Source: UBA1370 sp964515115 (GTDB lineage: Bacteria; Patescibacteriota; Microgenomatia; UBA1400; PJMF01). From it: DNA of 44,641 bases. The DNA is taken from assembly GCA_964515115.1 (NCBI GenBank), contig CAZESB010000006.1:1-44641 (forward strand). Reading direction: 5' to 3'. Shown here one piece after another: positions 32,896 to 40,752 of the stretch. Made by a program: the position numbers and the translations under genes. The notes beneath the pieces are model-generated. The model searched no databases. It was given only the letters and a program-made list of their open reading frames with translations, and was not told the DNA's origin. Numbering within the stretch: the first letter of the stretch is position 1; every line of letters starts with the position of its first letter.

Positions 32896-35187
32896 CTATT
32901 CACTAGCGGAAAAGACGGATTGTTCAAAGTAATTGCTACTGCCGATAGTGTAATTTTCGTTGACGGTATAGCGCTCGTACTGAACACTGCCATTTTCATT
33001 GACTGGCCTGTTGCAGTCGGCGCAGTAGAACTCGGTCACTGGGTCTTGGTAGAAAGTGTGAGTTTCTAAAACCAAGCCTTCTATTTCTGCGCCGTAGGGA
33101 GGAGGTAGGCCGGTGGTGGGATCAATCCAGAACTCTCTTTCTGTCATTTGAGCAACGGAAGGTTGGCTCTTTTCCCAAAAAAGCTCGGTGCCGCGAATTG
33201 AACAAGGACTGTTGTTGCCGGCAGGCATGCCGGTTAAGCACACCGGCGCGGAGGCCACGTCTTCGGGCTTTTCTTGCCAAACGGACTCGCGACCTCGCAG
33301 TACATAGCTCATGATGTCATTCCAGATTGGCGCCGCGCCGGTCACACCGGAAACCAAACGCTGATTCATGGGTGTATTATCATTATTGCCCACCCAAGTA
33401 ATGACCAAAAATTCCGGAGTGAAGCCCACCGTCCAGTTGTCCCGCAGATCGTTGGTAGTACCGGTCTTAACGCTCACCACTTGATCGGGAATAACCAGCT
33501 GAGAGTTGCCGCCAAAGGCCATTCTTCTGGCATCGTTATCCTGCATAATGTGACTGACCAGATAAGCAGGAGCGCGGTCCATGACTCTTTGCAGCTCGCC
33601 GGATCTGGAGCGGCTATCGGTTTGGTTAAGCTCGGCCAGTCTTTCTTGGCGGTCTTCCAAATCAACCTGATACAAAACTTTACCGGTATAAGTTTCCACT
33701 TTAAGAATAGGCGTGAGTGGAACTTTGACCCCTTTATTAGCCAAAACACCAAATGCTTGAGCCAGCTCAATCATCTTTACCTCGCCGCCACCGAGGGTCA
33801 AAGACAAGCCATAACGGGAAGGATCCTGCCACGATTCAATACCCATAGCATTAGCTTGGTTGATGAAGTTTCTTAATCCTACCGTGCGCAAAGCTTTTAC
33901 CGCCGGAATATTAAGCGAGTTACCTAGACTCTGCCTAACAGTCACCGGCCCTCGAAAACTGCCATCATAATTTTTGGGGCAATACTGCGGTTGGCCAACT
34001 ACCTCAAAGCAAGTGGGAATATCCAAAAGCAAGCTGCCGGGATTGAGCACCTTCTCCTGCATAGCAGTAGCGTACATGATTGGCTTAATAGAAGAACCTG
34101 GTTGCCGGTTGGCTAAAGCGACATTGACTTGCCCCTCATCGGTGGCATTAAAATAATCTTTGCTACCAACCATACTGAGAATTTCGCCGGTATCTGGTTT
34201 CACCACCATAGCCGCGCCGTTACCGACACGATAATTGGCTAAGTCAGCAATCTCGGCCGACACCGATGCTTGAGCGGCATTATGCAATTCAAGATCCAGA
34301 GTAGTGGTGACTCGCAGGCCGCCTTTTTCCACTGTTTCCACACCGTACTCTTCGTACAAAACATCGCGGACATAAAAAACAAAATGAGGTGCTTTAATAT
34401 CGGTTCTGGAGAGAGCAAAAGTTAAAACCTCCTCACCGGCAACTTTTTCTTCATCGGCGGTAATATAGCCGTCTTCTCGCATTCTTCTCAACACTTCCAG
34501 TTGCCGTCTTTTGGCCGCTTCCTGATTTGATCCGAAAGGCGAGTAAGTCGAAGGCGCCTTGGGCAACCCCGCCAGCAAAGCCGCCTCGCCCAGCGTCAAA
34601 TCTTGAGCAGATTTTTCAAAATAACTCCGCGCAGCCGCTTCAATCCCCACTGAGGTGCCGCCATAGGAAATGTAATTGAGGTACATTTCCAGAATTTCCT
34701 CTTTGGTGTAAATAGCTTCAGTAAAAACCGCCAGTACTCCCTCTTTAATTTTCCGAGTAATGGTGCGCTCCTTGCTCAGTAGCGCGTTTTTCACCAGCTG
34801 CTGAGTGATTGTCGAACCGCCCTCCAACCTCTGCCCACGCAAATTATTCAGCGCAGCCCGAGCAATGCCTTCAAGATCAAAACCAATATGGCGGAAAAAA
34901 TTTTGGTCCTCAATCGCAATGGAAGCCTGATAAACGTAAGCTGGTAGAGTTTCGATCTCAATAGGAATACGGTTTTCGTTGGCGTAAATTTCGTAGAGCA
35001 GCTCACCATTGCGATCAAAAATCTGGGTGCTGACAGCATAGTTATCGTTGTGGGTGAGGCGGCGTGGTGAGGGCAGTTCATTAAGAATGTAGGCAAAGCC
35101 GACTAAAAATAAGGCAAAGGCCAAGAGCGCTCCGTACCTAACCACAGGGTTGCTGAATAAACGGATGGTGTTTTTGATAATTTTCAT
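32896..35187 (-). CDS. Class A penicillin-binding protein (GT51 plus transpeptidase), paralog A
   Basis: 763 aa from ATG 35187. A membrane helix (about residues 15-34) is followed by GT51 with IEDQNFFRHIGFDLEGIARA (catalytic Glu), GGSTITQQLVKN and LEMYLNYISYG. The transpeptidase has SSIK, SLN (SxN) and KTGT. The C-terminal extension contains Cys pairs (CLTG...CSIRG and CADC) and ends without a membrane segment. It matches paralog B over both domains. First gene of a probable minus-strand cell-wall unit with the GH18 gene (45 bp gap) and paralog B (74 bp gap). Confidence 0.94.
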   Translation of the reverse strand: MKIIKNTIRLFSNPVVRYGALLAFALFLVGFAYILNELPSPRRLTHNDNYAVSTQIFDRNGELLYEIYANENRIPIEIETLPAYVYQASIAIEDQNFFRHIGFDLEGIARAALNNLRGQRLEGGSTITQQLVKNALLSKERTITRKIKEGVLAVFTEAIYTKEEILEMYLNYISYGGTSVGIEAAARSYFEKSAQDLTLGEAALLAGLPKAPSTYSPFGSNQEAAKRRQLEVLRRMREDGYITADEEKVAGEEVLTFALSRTDIKAPHFVFYVRDVLYEEYGVETVEKGGLRVTTTLDLELHNAAQASVSAEIADLANYRVGNGAAMVVKPDTGEILSMVGSKDYFNATDEGQVNVALANRQPGSSIKPIMYATAMQEKVLNPGSLLLDIPTCFEVVGQPQYCPKNYDGSFRGPVTVRQSLGNSLNIPAVKALRTVGLRNFINQANAMGIESWQDPSRYGLSLTLGGGEVKMIELAQAFGVLANKGVKVPLTPILKVETYTGKVLYQVDLEDRQERLAELNQTDSRSRSGELQRVMDRAPAYLVSHIMQDNDARRMAFGGNSQLVIPDQVVSVKTGTTNDLRDNWTVGFTPEFLVITWVGNNDNTPMNQRLVSGVTGAAPIWNDIMSYVLRGRESVWQEKPEDVASAPVCLTGMPAGNNSPCSIRGTELFWEKSQPSVAQMTEREFWIDPTTGLPPPYGAEIEGLVLETHTFYQDPVTEFYCADCNRPVNENGSVQYERYTVNENYTIGSSNYFEQSVFSASE

Positions 35188-35303
35188 TATTAGTCTTAAA
35201 AATTCTCCAGCCAGGCCACCAAGCAAGCCATTGATTTTTCGGCTGATTCCGGCTTTTTGCCCCCTTCAAACAGGTTGCGGACATTGGAAAGATGGGCGAG
35301 CTT

Positions 35304-35332
35304 ATTTTATCAGATGCGCCAAGCGTGGTAAA
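35304..35332 (-). promoter_or_regulatory. Promoter of the PBP/GH18 cluster
   Basis: On the minus strand TTTACC (35332-35327), 17-bp spacer, TAAAAT (35309-35304) preceded by TGA. Leader about 110 nt. It overlaps the plus-strand promoter of the HEPN gene. Confidence 0.45.
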
Positions 35333-35334
35333 TT
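35326..35334 (+). promoter_or_regulatory. Extended -10 of the HEPN-like gene
   Basis: TGGTAAATT, 19 nt before the ATG at 35354, with a GAAAGG Shine-Dalgarno in between. Overlaps the divergent promoter. Confidence 0.35.
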
Positions 35335-35353
35335 GGTTGTTAGAAAGGTTTTT

Positions 35354-35857
35354 ATGGAATTATTACAAACCGAAAAAGTGGTGGCTACAGGCTGGTTTTT
35401 GTATTTGGAACCTCTTCAGCAAAAGCTGGTCAAACACGCGCTGGAACTTTACCGCCGCGAGCTAACACTTGATTCCAACCTGCCCGATTATTCTTTTTTG
35501 GTTTTCACCCTGTCCAAGGCTTATGAAGGCTTTTTGAAAAAATATTTGCGTGACTTGGAACTAATCAGCGTCAAAGTTTATGAGGGCAGAAAGTTTCGCA
35601 TTGGCCGGGCGCTCAACCCGGATGTGCACACCAACCACCGCGACCAATACTGGCTCTATGATGATTTAGCCCAAGTTTGCGGTCCGGAATTAGCCAGACA
35701 GCTTTGGGAAACTTGGTTGCAATGCCGCAATCGGGTCTTTCATTATTTTCCCAATGATCCCAACATTATTGATCTGGAAACAGCGGAAAAATTCCTGCTG
35801 ATGCTAATTTCAGCCATGGAAAAAGCGGTAGCATGTAAAATATCCCTTAAAAAATAG
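35354..35857 (+). CDS. HEPN-domain protein, RnlA/RNase LS-like (167 aa)
   Basis: All-helical protein with a HEPN ribonuclease motif, RNRVFH at residues 125-130 (R-N-x3-H). An earlier helix, LSKAYEGFLKKYL (about 53-65), resembles the RnlA C-terminal domain (from memory). GAAAGG before ATG 35354 decides the start; the longer frame from 35150 lies inside the divergent PBP gene and its promoter. RnlA is an RNase toxin in a toxin-antitoxin pair, but here no RnlB-like antitoxin follows; the next gene is a kinase-like protein. So it may be a lone RNase or a domesticated domain. Confidence 0.7.
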   Translation: MELLQTEKVVATGWFLYLEPLQQKLVKHALELYRRELTLDSNLPDYSFLVFTLSKAYEGFLKKYLRDLELISVKVYEGRKFRIGRALNPDVHTNHRDQYWLYDDLAQVCGPELARQLWETWLQCRNRVFHYFPNDPNIIDLETAEKFLLMLISAMEKAVACKISLKK

Positions 35858-35902
35858 CTTCACTTGTGCTACTTTTTGTAAAAGTAATTAAAAAGGAACC
35901 CC

Positions 35903-36550
35903 ATGAGTGCGGCTAAAAAGAAACTTACCCATGAATTCAAGTACAAAAACGTTACTATCTCCGGGTTGCCTGGGGCAGGTTCAACTACCTTGCTCACCCT
36001 GCTCAAAGAAAATGAGGAATTGAAATTTGCTGGCTTCAGCGGCTTTAGTGGTGGCGAGTTTATGAGAATTTACGCCAAAGAAAAAGGGCTTTTTCAAGAA
36101 AAAAGTGGTTTGCACCATGATGCCAGCCACTACGAAGACGATTTCGATCGCCAAGTAGATATGGGCATGCGCTCAAAGCTGGAAAACGAAGAGGGCTGGA
36201 TTATCGAGTCGTGGCTGTCTGGTTTTATGGCCCAGCAAGTGCCGGGAACTTTAAAAGTCTTGATGATTTGCAGCGACGACGCAGTCAGAATTGATCGGGT
36301 GGTCAATCGTGATGCGGTCAGTGCTGCGGAGGCCAAAGCCAACATGAAAGAGCGCTATAACAACAATTTTTCCAAATGGAAAAGGTTGTATGCCCAGGAA
36401 TGGCAACAATGGGTGGTCGAGCCGGGCACGCTTTTGCCTAGCGAGCCGATTGATTTTTGGCGCAAAGAACTCTACGATATTGTTATTGATACATATTCGG
36501 CCAATCAGCAAGAAGCCCTGCAGATAGTTTTAGATGCCATCAAGAAGTAA
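35903..36550 (+). CDS. Cytidylate-kinase-like P-loop protein (215 aa)
   Basis: The P-loop is GLPGAGSTT at about residues 21-29, of the GxxGxGST type found in the cytidylate-kinase-like family. A basic LID-like region (RIDRVVNRDAVSAAEAKANMKER, about 133-155) follows a strand ending MICSDDAVR. AAAGGA precedes the ATG. The substrate cannot be read from the sequence; CMP or a related nucleotide is the family default. The next gene overlaps by 17 bp. Confidence 0.75.
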   Translation: MSAAKKKLTHEFKYKNVTISGLPGAGSTTLLTLLKENEELKFAGFSGFSGGEFMRIYAKEKGLFQEKSGLHHDASHYEDDFDRQVDMGMRSKLENEEGWIIESWLSGFMAQQVPGTLKVLMICSDDAVRIDRVVNRDAVSAAEAKANMKERYNNNFSKWKRLYAQEWQQWVVEPGTLLPSEPIDFWRKELYDIVIDTYSANQQEALQIVLDAIKK

Positions 36551-37244
36551 GAAAAACAAAAAAACCAGCCGCTCTAGCGCTAGCCGTTCCAACGCCAGCC
36601 GCCTTGACACCCATTTTGGTTTTTTCCCCTTATTGACCCTAGTTTTTCTTTTATGGATTTTGTACCGGAGCTTGTTTCAGTTTCCGGTTTGGTTTGATGA
36701 AACAGTCGGTAAGGCTGTTTTTTTTGGTTTGCCGGTGTGGGTTTATATTGCTTTATCCGGTTCCAAGAGTATCGCTGATACTTTTTCTCCCTACAAACTC
36801 AAGAGCGGTTTACTGCTTGGGCTAGCCTTCGGCGGCATTTTTGGCTTCGTAGCCTCACTGATAGCCATTTTGCAGCGGGGTGGAGCAGTCGAGCCGGTCT
36901 GGCTATTTAGTTCAGATTTGTTTTGGGGCGAGTTTCTTCTGGCCATGATGACCGCTTTTTGGGAAACGCTGCTGTTTTTCAGTTTTGCTATGACGGTAAT
37001 TCAAGAAAAGTTCAACAAGTGGAATATCACTCAGCAGGCTTTGTTGGCGGCAGCAATCTTTCTGATTTTCCATCTTCCCAACATTTTTATTCGCTTTGAG
37101 CTGAGCGCCTTGGTTCCTCAATTGGCGCTGATGTTCTTATTTGGTTTAGGACAAGCTTATTTATTTGTATCGAGAAGAAACGCTTACGCGCTGATTCTCT
37201 CCCATACGATTTGGGGCATGGTTTTATTGACGCATTTTTGGTAA
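36534..37244 (+). CDS. CPBP-type (CAAX protease-like) membrane protein (236 aa)
   Basis: A Ser/Lys-rich cytoplasmic start, then about seven membrane segments. Possible CPBP motifs: FWETLLFF (one Glu instead of the usual EExxxR), FHLPN (motif 2 His) and LSHTIWGM (motif 3 His). The second Glu and Arg of motif 1 are missing, so protease activity is doubtful. Start overlaps the kinase-like gene by 17 bp. Confidence 0.65.
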   Translation: MPSRSKKNKKTSRSSASRSNASRLDTHFGFFPLLTLVFLLWILYRSLFQFPVWFDETVGKAVFFGLPVWVYIALSGSKSIADTFSPYKLKSGLLLGLAFGGIFGFVASLIAILQRGGAVEPVWLFSSDLFWGEFLLAMMTAFWETLLFFSFAMTVIQEKFNKWNITQQALLAAAIFLIFHLPNIFIRFELSALVPQLALMFLFGLGQAYLFVSRRNAYALILSHTIWGMVLLTHFW

Positions 37245-37297
37245 GTATTTTGTAGCTGCAGCCAACTGCTTTGGCGGTTTTGGCTTTAGAAAGCATG

Positions 37298-37306
37298 TGA
37301 TATATT
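37298..37306 (+). promoter_or_regulatory. Extended -10 of the DUF5667-like gene
   Basis: TGATATATT, 16 nt before ATG 37323; the predicted leader is about 10 nt and lacks a Shine-Dalgarno. Confidence 0.4.
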
Positions 37307-37322
37307 CATTTTCTGAGTAACA

Positions 37323-37844
37323 ATGTCAAGTTTAAGAGTCTCAATTTCTATCATTAGCATTATTGTCGGGATTGCCATTTTTCTGATTTCACTTATGGCG
37401 GCCTCACAATTTTCTTTAGCACGCGGACTATCTTTGAGTCAGCGCAAGTTTTATTTAAGCTCAGATATTTTGCCTGATAATATTTTGTATCCGCTGGTAG
37501 TGGGCAGGGATTTACTCAGATTGAATTTGGCGGATAACGAAGAAAAACTGGTACTTCAGGCAGAACTAGCGGAAAGACGTTTTCAGGCAGCCGCGGAGCT
37601 GGTGGAAAAAGGTGAGAATGCTTTGGCTTTGATTACCCTCAGGAAAGCTCATGCTTATTTGACTAATATTTTGGAGAGTAGGTCTGAATGGCCGGAAAAC
37701 CCAGTTGAAACCGAGTACTGGCGCCAAACAATCCAGTACAAAGTGGCGACCATGGAAGCTCTGGGAAGTGAGATGACCGTGGCCGAGCGCCAAACCTTAG
37801 AAGACATTATCGCCGACACCCAGGCGCTCACTCATCTTTTGTAG
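37323..37844 (+). CDS. DUF5667-like membrane-anchored protein (173 aa)
   Basis: An N-terminal membrane segment or signal (about residues 7-28) is followed by ILPDNILYPLVVGRDLLRL and a helical region with AERRFQAAAELVEKGENALAL, the pattern of DUF5667 (from memory). External helical domain; function unknown. Confidence 0.7.
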   Translation: MSSLRVSISIISIIVGIAIFLISLMAASQFSLARGLSLSQRKFYLSSDILPDNILYPLVVGRDLLRLNLADNEEKLVLQAELAERRFQAAAELVEKGENALALITLRKAHAYLTNILESRSEWPENPVETEYWRQTIQYKVATMEALGSEMTVAERQTLEDIIADTQALTHLL

Positions 37845-37944
37845 CTTTTGGTGTTTTTAAAATGCTTGACAAAAATGTGCTAGTTTGTGTTAGTTGACAA
37901 CCCCCCTCCGCCTGTGAGATTCTTATAGCCCAGCAAATTTAAAA

Positions 37945-37960
37945 CCACAAGATATTGTGG
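37945..37960 (+). promoter_or_regulatory. NrdR box 1
   Basis: CCACAAGATATTGTGG matches the 16-bp NrdR consensus (aCaCwAtATwTwGtGt) at 13 positions by my count. Flanking AAAA and TTTT extend it to a 24-bp inverted repeat, which may also act as a weak terminator for the upstream gene. Confidence 0.7.
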
Positions 37961-37976
37961 TTTTAAGATAAGCTAA

Positions 37977-37992
37977 CCACAATCTGTTGGTT
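37977..37992 (+). promoter_or_regulatory. NrdR box 2
   Basis: CCACAATCTGTTGGTT, a weaker box (11 of 16), starting 32 bp after box 1, the usual three-turn spacing. Together the boxes predict repression of nrdR-nrdJ by NrdR with dATP. Confidence 0.6.
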
Positions 37993-38072
37993 TTTTAACA
38001 TACAGCAAGTAAAGTAGTGTTAATTGCGCACATTATGTTTGGTCTTTGCAAGCTGGCTGGAGAATAAAAAAG

Positions 38073-38531
38073 ATGAAATGTGCCTATTGCGGCCACACCG
38101 AAACCAACGTTATTGACTCCAGGGTCAGCGATGACCAAGCGGCGATCAGGCGCCGGCGAGTCTGCCTGGAATGCGACAAAAGGTTTACTACTTACGAACG
38201 GATCGAGGGTATTGAACTCAAAGTAGTGAAAAAATCAGGTGAGCGCGAAGATTTCAGCCGTGACAAACTACGCCGCGGCATTGTCAAGGCCACCTGGAAA
38301 AGACCGGTTTCGATGGCAGAGATCGAGGAATTGATAGATGAAGTCGAGCGCCATCTGCGGCAAAAGAAGGGTCACGAAGTGAAAAGTTGGGAGATCGGTA
38401 ACTTGGTGATCAACCGACTGAGAAAAATGGACAAGCTTTCTTACTTGCTGTTTGCCAGCGTTTACCGCGACTTCAGCAGCCTGGAAGATTTTGCAGAAGA
38501 GTTAAAAAAATTAGTAACAGATAATCAATGA
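38073..38531 (+). CDS. nrdR: Transcriptional repressor NrdR
   Basis: 152 aa. A zinc ribbon with Cys3, Cys6, Cys31 and Cys34 and the IRRRRVCLEC basic stretch, then an ATP-cone (VVKKSGEREDFSRDKLRRGI...). ATG at 38073 is chosen because MKCAYCGH is the family start and GGAG lies upstream. It senses ATP/dATP and represses ribonucleotide reductase genes; its boxes lie just upstream and nrdJ just downstream. Ends in TGA. Confidence 0.96.
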   Translation: MKCAYCGHTETNVIDSRVSDDQAAIRRRRVCLECDKRFTTYERIEGIELKVVKKSGEREDFSRDKLRRGIVKATWKRPVSMAEIEELIDEVERHLRQKKGHEVKSWEIGNLVINRLRKMDKLSYLLFASVYRDFSSLEDFAEELKKLVTDNQ

Positions 38532-38563
38532 ACTCATTACAACTGGAGTTTTGTAATGAGTTC
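38530..38563 (+). promoter_or_regulatory. Intercistronic 13-bp perfect hairpin between nrdR and nrdJ
   Basis: GAACTCATTACAA and TTGTAATGAGTTC form a perfect 13-bp stem with an 8-nt loop, beginning at the nrdR stop. No T-run follows. It leaves the nrdJ Shine-Dalgarno (AAAGGAG near 38576) free and may set the ratio of nrdR to nrdJ mRNA by processing or 3' protection. Confidence 0.65.
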
Positions 38564-38590
38564 AATAAAAATTATAAAGGAGCAGCACTG

Positions 38591-40669
38591 ATGCCAGACG
38601 CCAAATTGCCTAAACAGAAAATGCGATTTTCCAAAAGAAGTCTCGACCCCGGCATGGGTAAGGCAGTTGCCCGCAGAACTTATCTCAGGAAGATTGTCAA
38701 TGAAGAAACCGGTCGCGAGAGATGGGAAACCTGGCAAGAAGTGGCAGACAGAGTGGCTAAAGGCAATACCGCTCTGCTCAAGAATTTCAAAGGTTTAGGC
38801 AAAAAACATCAGGAGGAAGAGTACGAAATTCTTAGGAAGCACATCAACAATGCTTCAATGTTGATGTCCGGCCGGCACTTGCAGCACGGCGATGAAACTC
38901 AGCCTGAGCGCAACATGGAGGTTTTCACCAACTGTAGCACCGCCTCGGCTTCGTACGTGGTTTTTTATCTGCTGATGAACGGCTCGGGTGTTGGCCGGGC
39001 CTATGATGACGACATGTGTGTGGTGGACTGGGACAACATGCCCAACGTTCGCTGTGTTATTTCCGAGGACCATGCTGATTTTGAGTGGGGTTTTGATGAG
39101 AGTGTTCGCGACGCCGAGCACAAGTACGGCAGTGGTGACGGGATTCACTGGTATCATGTGCCCGACACCCGAGAAGGCTGGGCGCAGGCAATTGAGATGA
39201 TGGAAATCATGGCCTACGAGAAAAAGTACAAAAATGAGCTGTTGATTCTGGATTTTTCTAAAGTGCGGCCGAAGGGATCGCCGATTCGCGGCATGCAAAA
39301 TCGCCCGGCTTCAGGGCCAAAACCGTTGATGAACGCCATTGATAAAGTNNNNNNNNNNNNNNNNNNNNNNNNNNNNNNNNNNNNNNNNNNNNNNNNNNNN
39401 NNNNNNNNNNNNNNNNNNNNNNNNNNNNNNNNNNNNNNNNNNNNNNNNAAAGTGCTGGAGGCCATTCTTAAGGCCAGTTATGATGACGGTACTGGCGAGC
39501 CGGGCTTCATCAACCAGCATAAATTGGTGCAGAATGATGATGGTTACGACGATTACCTGGATGGTAAGTACGCTGAAAGCGAAAAGTATCAGCCGCTGGA
39601 GCGCTCAAGGAAAATGCTCACTCACATTGCCAGAAATGCCGGCGCCAAGATTTATGCTCAGATTCCCAACCCATGTGGCGAAATTTCCCTCAACATGCTT
39701 GGCGGCTACTGTGTCATTGGCGACGTGGTGCCTTATTTCGCCCCAACTCTGGATGACGCTGAGGAAGCCTACCGCGCCATGGTTCGCGCTCTCATCAGGG
39801 TCAACTCCATGGACTGTTTGTACTCCCGCGAGGTCAAGCGGACCAACCGGATTGGCGTGGGCATGACCGGTATTCATGAGTTTGCCTGGAACCATTTTGG
39901 CTACTCTTTCCGTGATTTGATTGACGAAGAAAAATCCCAGGATTTCTGGATGACCATAGCCAGGTTTAAGCGAGCGGTAGTGGAAGAGGCGGAAACCTAT
40001 TCCAAAAGGCTAGGAGTGACTGTGCCTCACACCAACACCACCATCAAGCCATCGGGCACGGTTTCCAAGCTTTTTGCCCTGACGGAAGGTGCTCACCTGC
40101 CGAGTATGCGCGAGTACATCCGCTGGGTGCAGTACCGCAGTGATGATCCTCAGATAGAAAAGTACCAGGAGCTGGGTTATCCGATCAAAGAGCTGAAGAG
40201 TTATCAAGGTACCACCGCTATTGGTTTTCCGACCCAGCCCAGGATTTGCAAGCTGGGCATGCAAAACAAGTTGGTCACTGCTGCTGAAGCCACTCCTGAG
40301 GAGCAGTTTAAGTGGCTGATGCTCTTGGAGAAATACTGGATTATCGGTGTCGATGAAAATGGCAAAACTCTCAAGGAAGACACTGGCAATCAGGTTTCCT
40401 ACACGCTCAAGTATGACCCGGAAAAGACTTCCTACCAGGAATATGCTGAGATGGTGAAAAAATATCAGCACCAGATTAAGGTTTGCAGCGTCATGCCGCA
40501 GCAGGACACCACCGCTTATGAGTACCAGCCCGAGCAGCCAGTAACGATTTCTGAGTTCATGCGGGTGCTCAACGAGATTGAGAAAAACGGCGGTATTGAA
40601 AAAGGCACGGTTGAGGAAGACATTGATTTTGAGCACTTGAAGTGCGAGAGCGGCGCGTGTCCGATTTAG
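38591..40669 (+). CDS. nrdJ: Adenosylcobalamin-dependent (class II) ribonucleotide reductase, monomeric RTPR type, with assembly gap
   Basis: Reduces ribonucleoside triphosphates to deoxy forms using a cobalamin-derived thiyl radical. Key residues: NCSTA in the N-terminal half (first of the reducible Cys pair), NPCGEISL with the radical Cys and catalytic Glu, a second Cys 12 residues later (GGYC), and a C-terminal CESGACPI with the Cys-x4-Cys shuttle pair. TIKPSGTVSKLFALTEGAH is the PSGT-type phosphate loop. ATG at 38591 with AAAGGAG is preferred to 38528, which lies in the hairpin. A 100-N gap (39349-39448) removes the region after MNAIDK; family proteins are longer there, so the real gap likely exceeds 100 nt. 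Confidence 0.95.
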   Translation: MPDAKLPKQKMRFSKRSLDPGMGKAVARRTYLRKIVNEETGRERWETWQEVADRVAKGNTALLKNFKGLGKKHQEEEYEILRKHINNASMLMSGRHLQHGDETQPERNMEVFTNCSTASASYVVFYLLMNGSGVGRAYDDDMCVVDWDNMPNVRCVISEDHADFEWGFDESVRDAEHKYGSGDGIHWYHVPDTREGWAQAIEMMEIMAYEKKYKNELLILDFSKVRPKGSPIRGMQNRPASGPKPLMNAIDKXXXXXXXXXXXXXXXXXXXXXXXXXXXXXXXXXXKVLEAILKASYDDGTGEPGFINQHKLVQNDDGYDDYLDGKYAESEKYQPLERSRKMLTHIARNAGAKIYAQIPNPCGEISLNMLGGYCVIGDVVPYFAPTLDDAEEAYRAMVRALIRVNSMDCLYSREVKRTNRIGVGMTGIHEFAWNHFGYSFRDLIDEEKSQDFWMTIARFKRAVVEEAETYSKRLGVTVPHTNTTIKPSGTVSKLFALTEGAHLPSMREYIRWVQYRSDDPQIEKYQELGYPIKELKSYQGTTAIGFPTQPRICKLGMQNKLVTAAEATPEEQFKWLMLLEKYWIIGVDENGKTLKEDTGNQVSYTLKYDPEKTSYQEYAEMVKKYQHQIKVCSVMPQQDTTAYEYQPEQPVTISEFMRVLNEIEKNGGIEKGTVEEDIDFEHLKCESGACPI
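39349..39448. other. Assembly gap (100 N) inside nrdJ
   Basis: Placeholder gap. The two sides are in the same frame only because of its arbitrary length. Confidence 0.99.
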
Positions 40670-40690
40670 GGAAGAGAAAGTGATATTGAA

Positions 40691-40722
40691 AGCCGGGGTT
40701 GAGTCCCCGGCTTTTTGTTTTT
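40691..40722 (+). terminator. Strong intrinsic terminator of nrdR-nrdJ
   Basis: AGCCGGGG and CCCCGGCT (8 bp, 6-nt loop) followed by TTTTGTTTTT, 22 nt after the nrdJ stop. Confidence 0.92.
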
Positions 40723-40735
40723 GGCTGGTGGGTAA

Positions 40736-40744
40736 TGCTAGAAT
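40736..40744 (+). promoter_or_regulatory. Extended -10 promoter, 8 nt from the ATG
   Basis: TGCTAGAAT, then 8 nt to ATG 40753; predicts a leaderless mRNA. Confidence 0.45.
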
Positions 40745-40752
40745 GAAATTAC

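Noticed and set aside
38528..38590. nrdJ start at 38528 overlapping the nrdR stop
   Set aside because: The ATG is next to and within reach of the 13-bp hairpin, while 38591 has AAAGGAG at a good distance.
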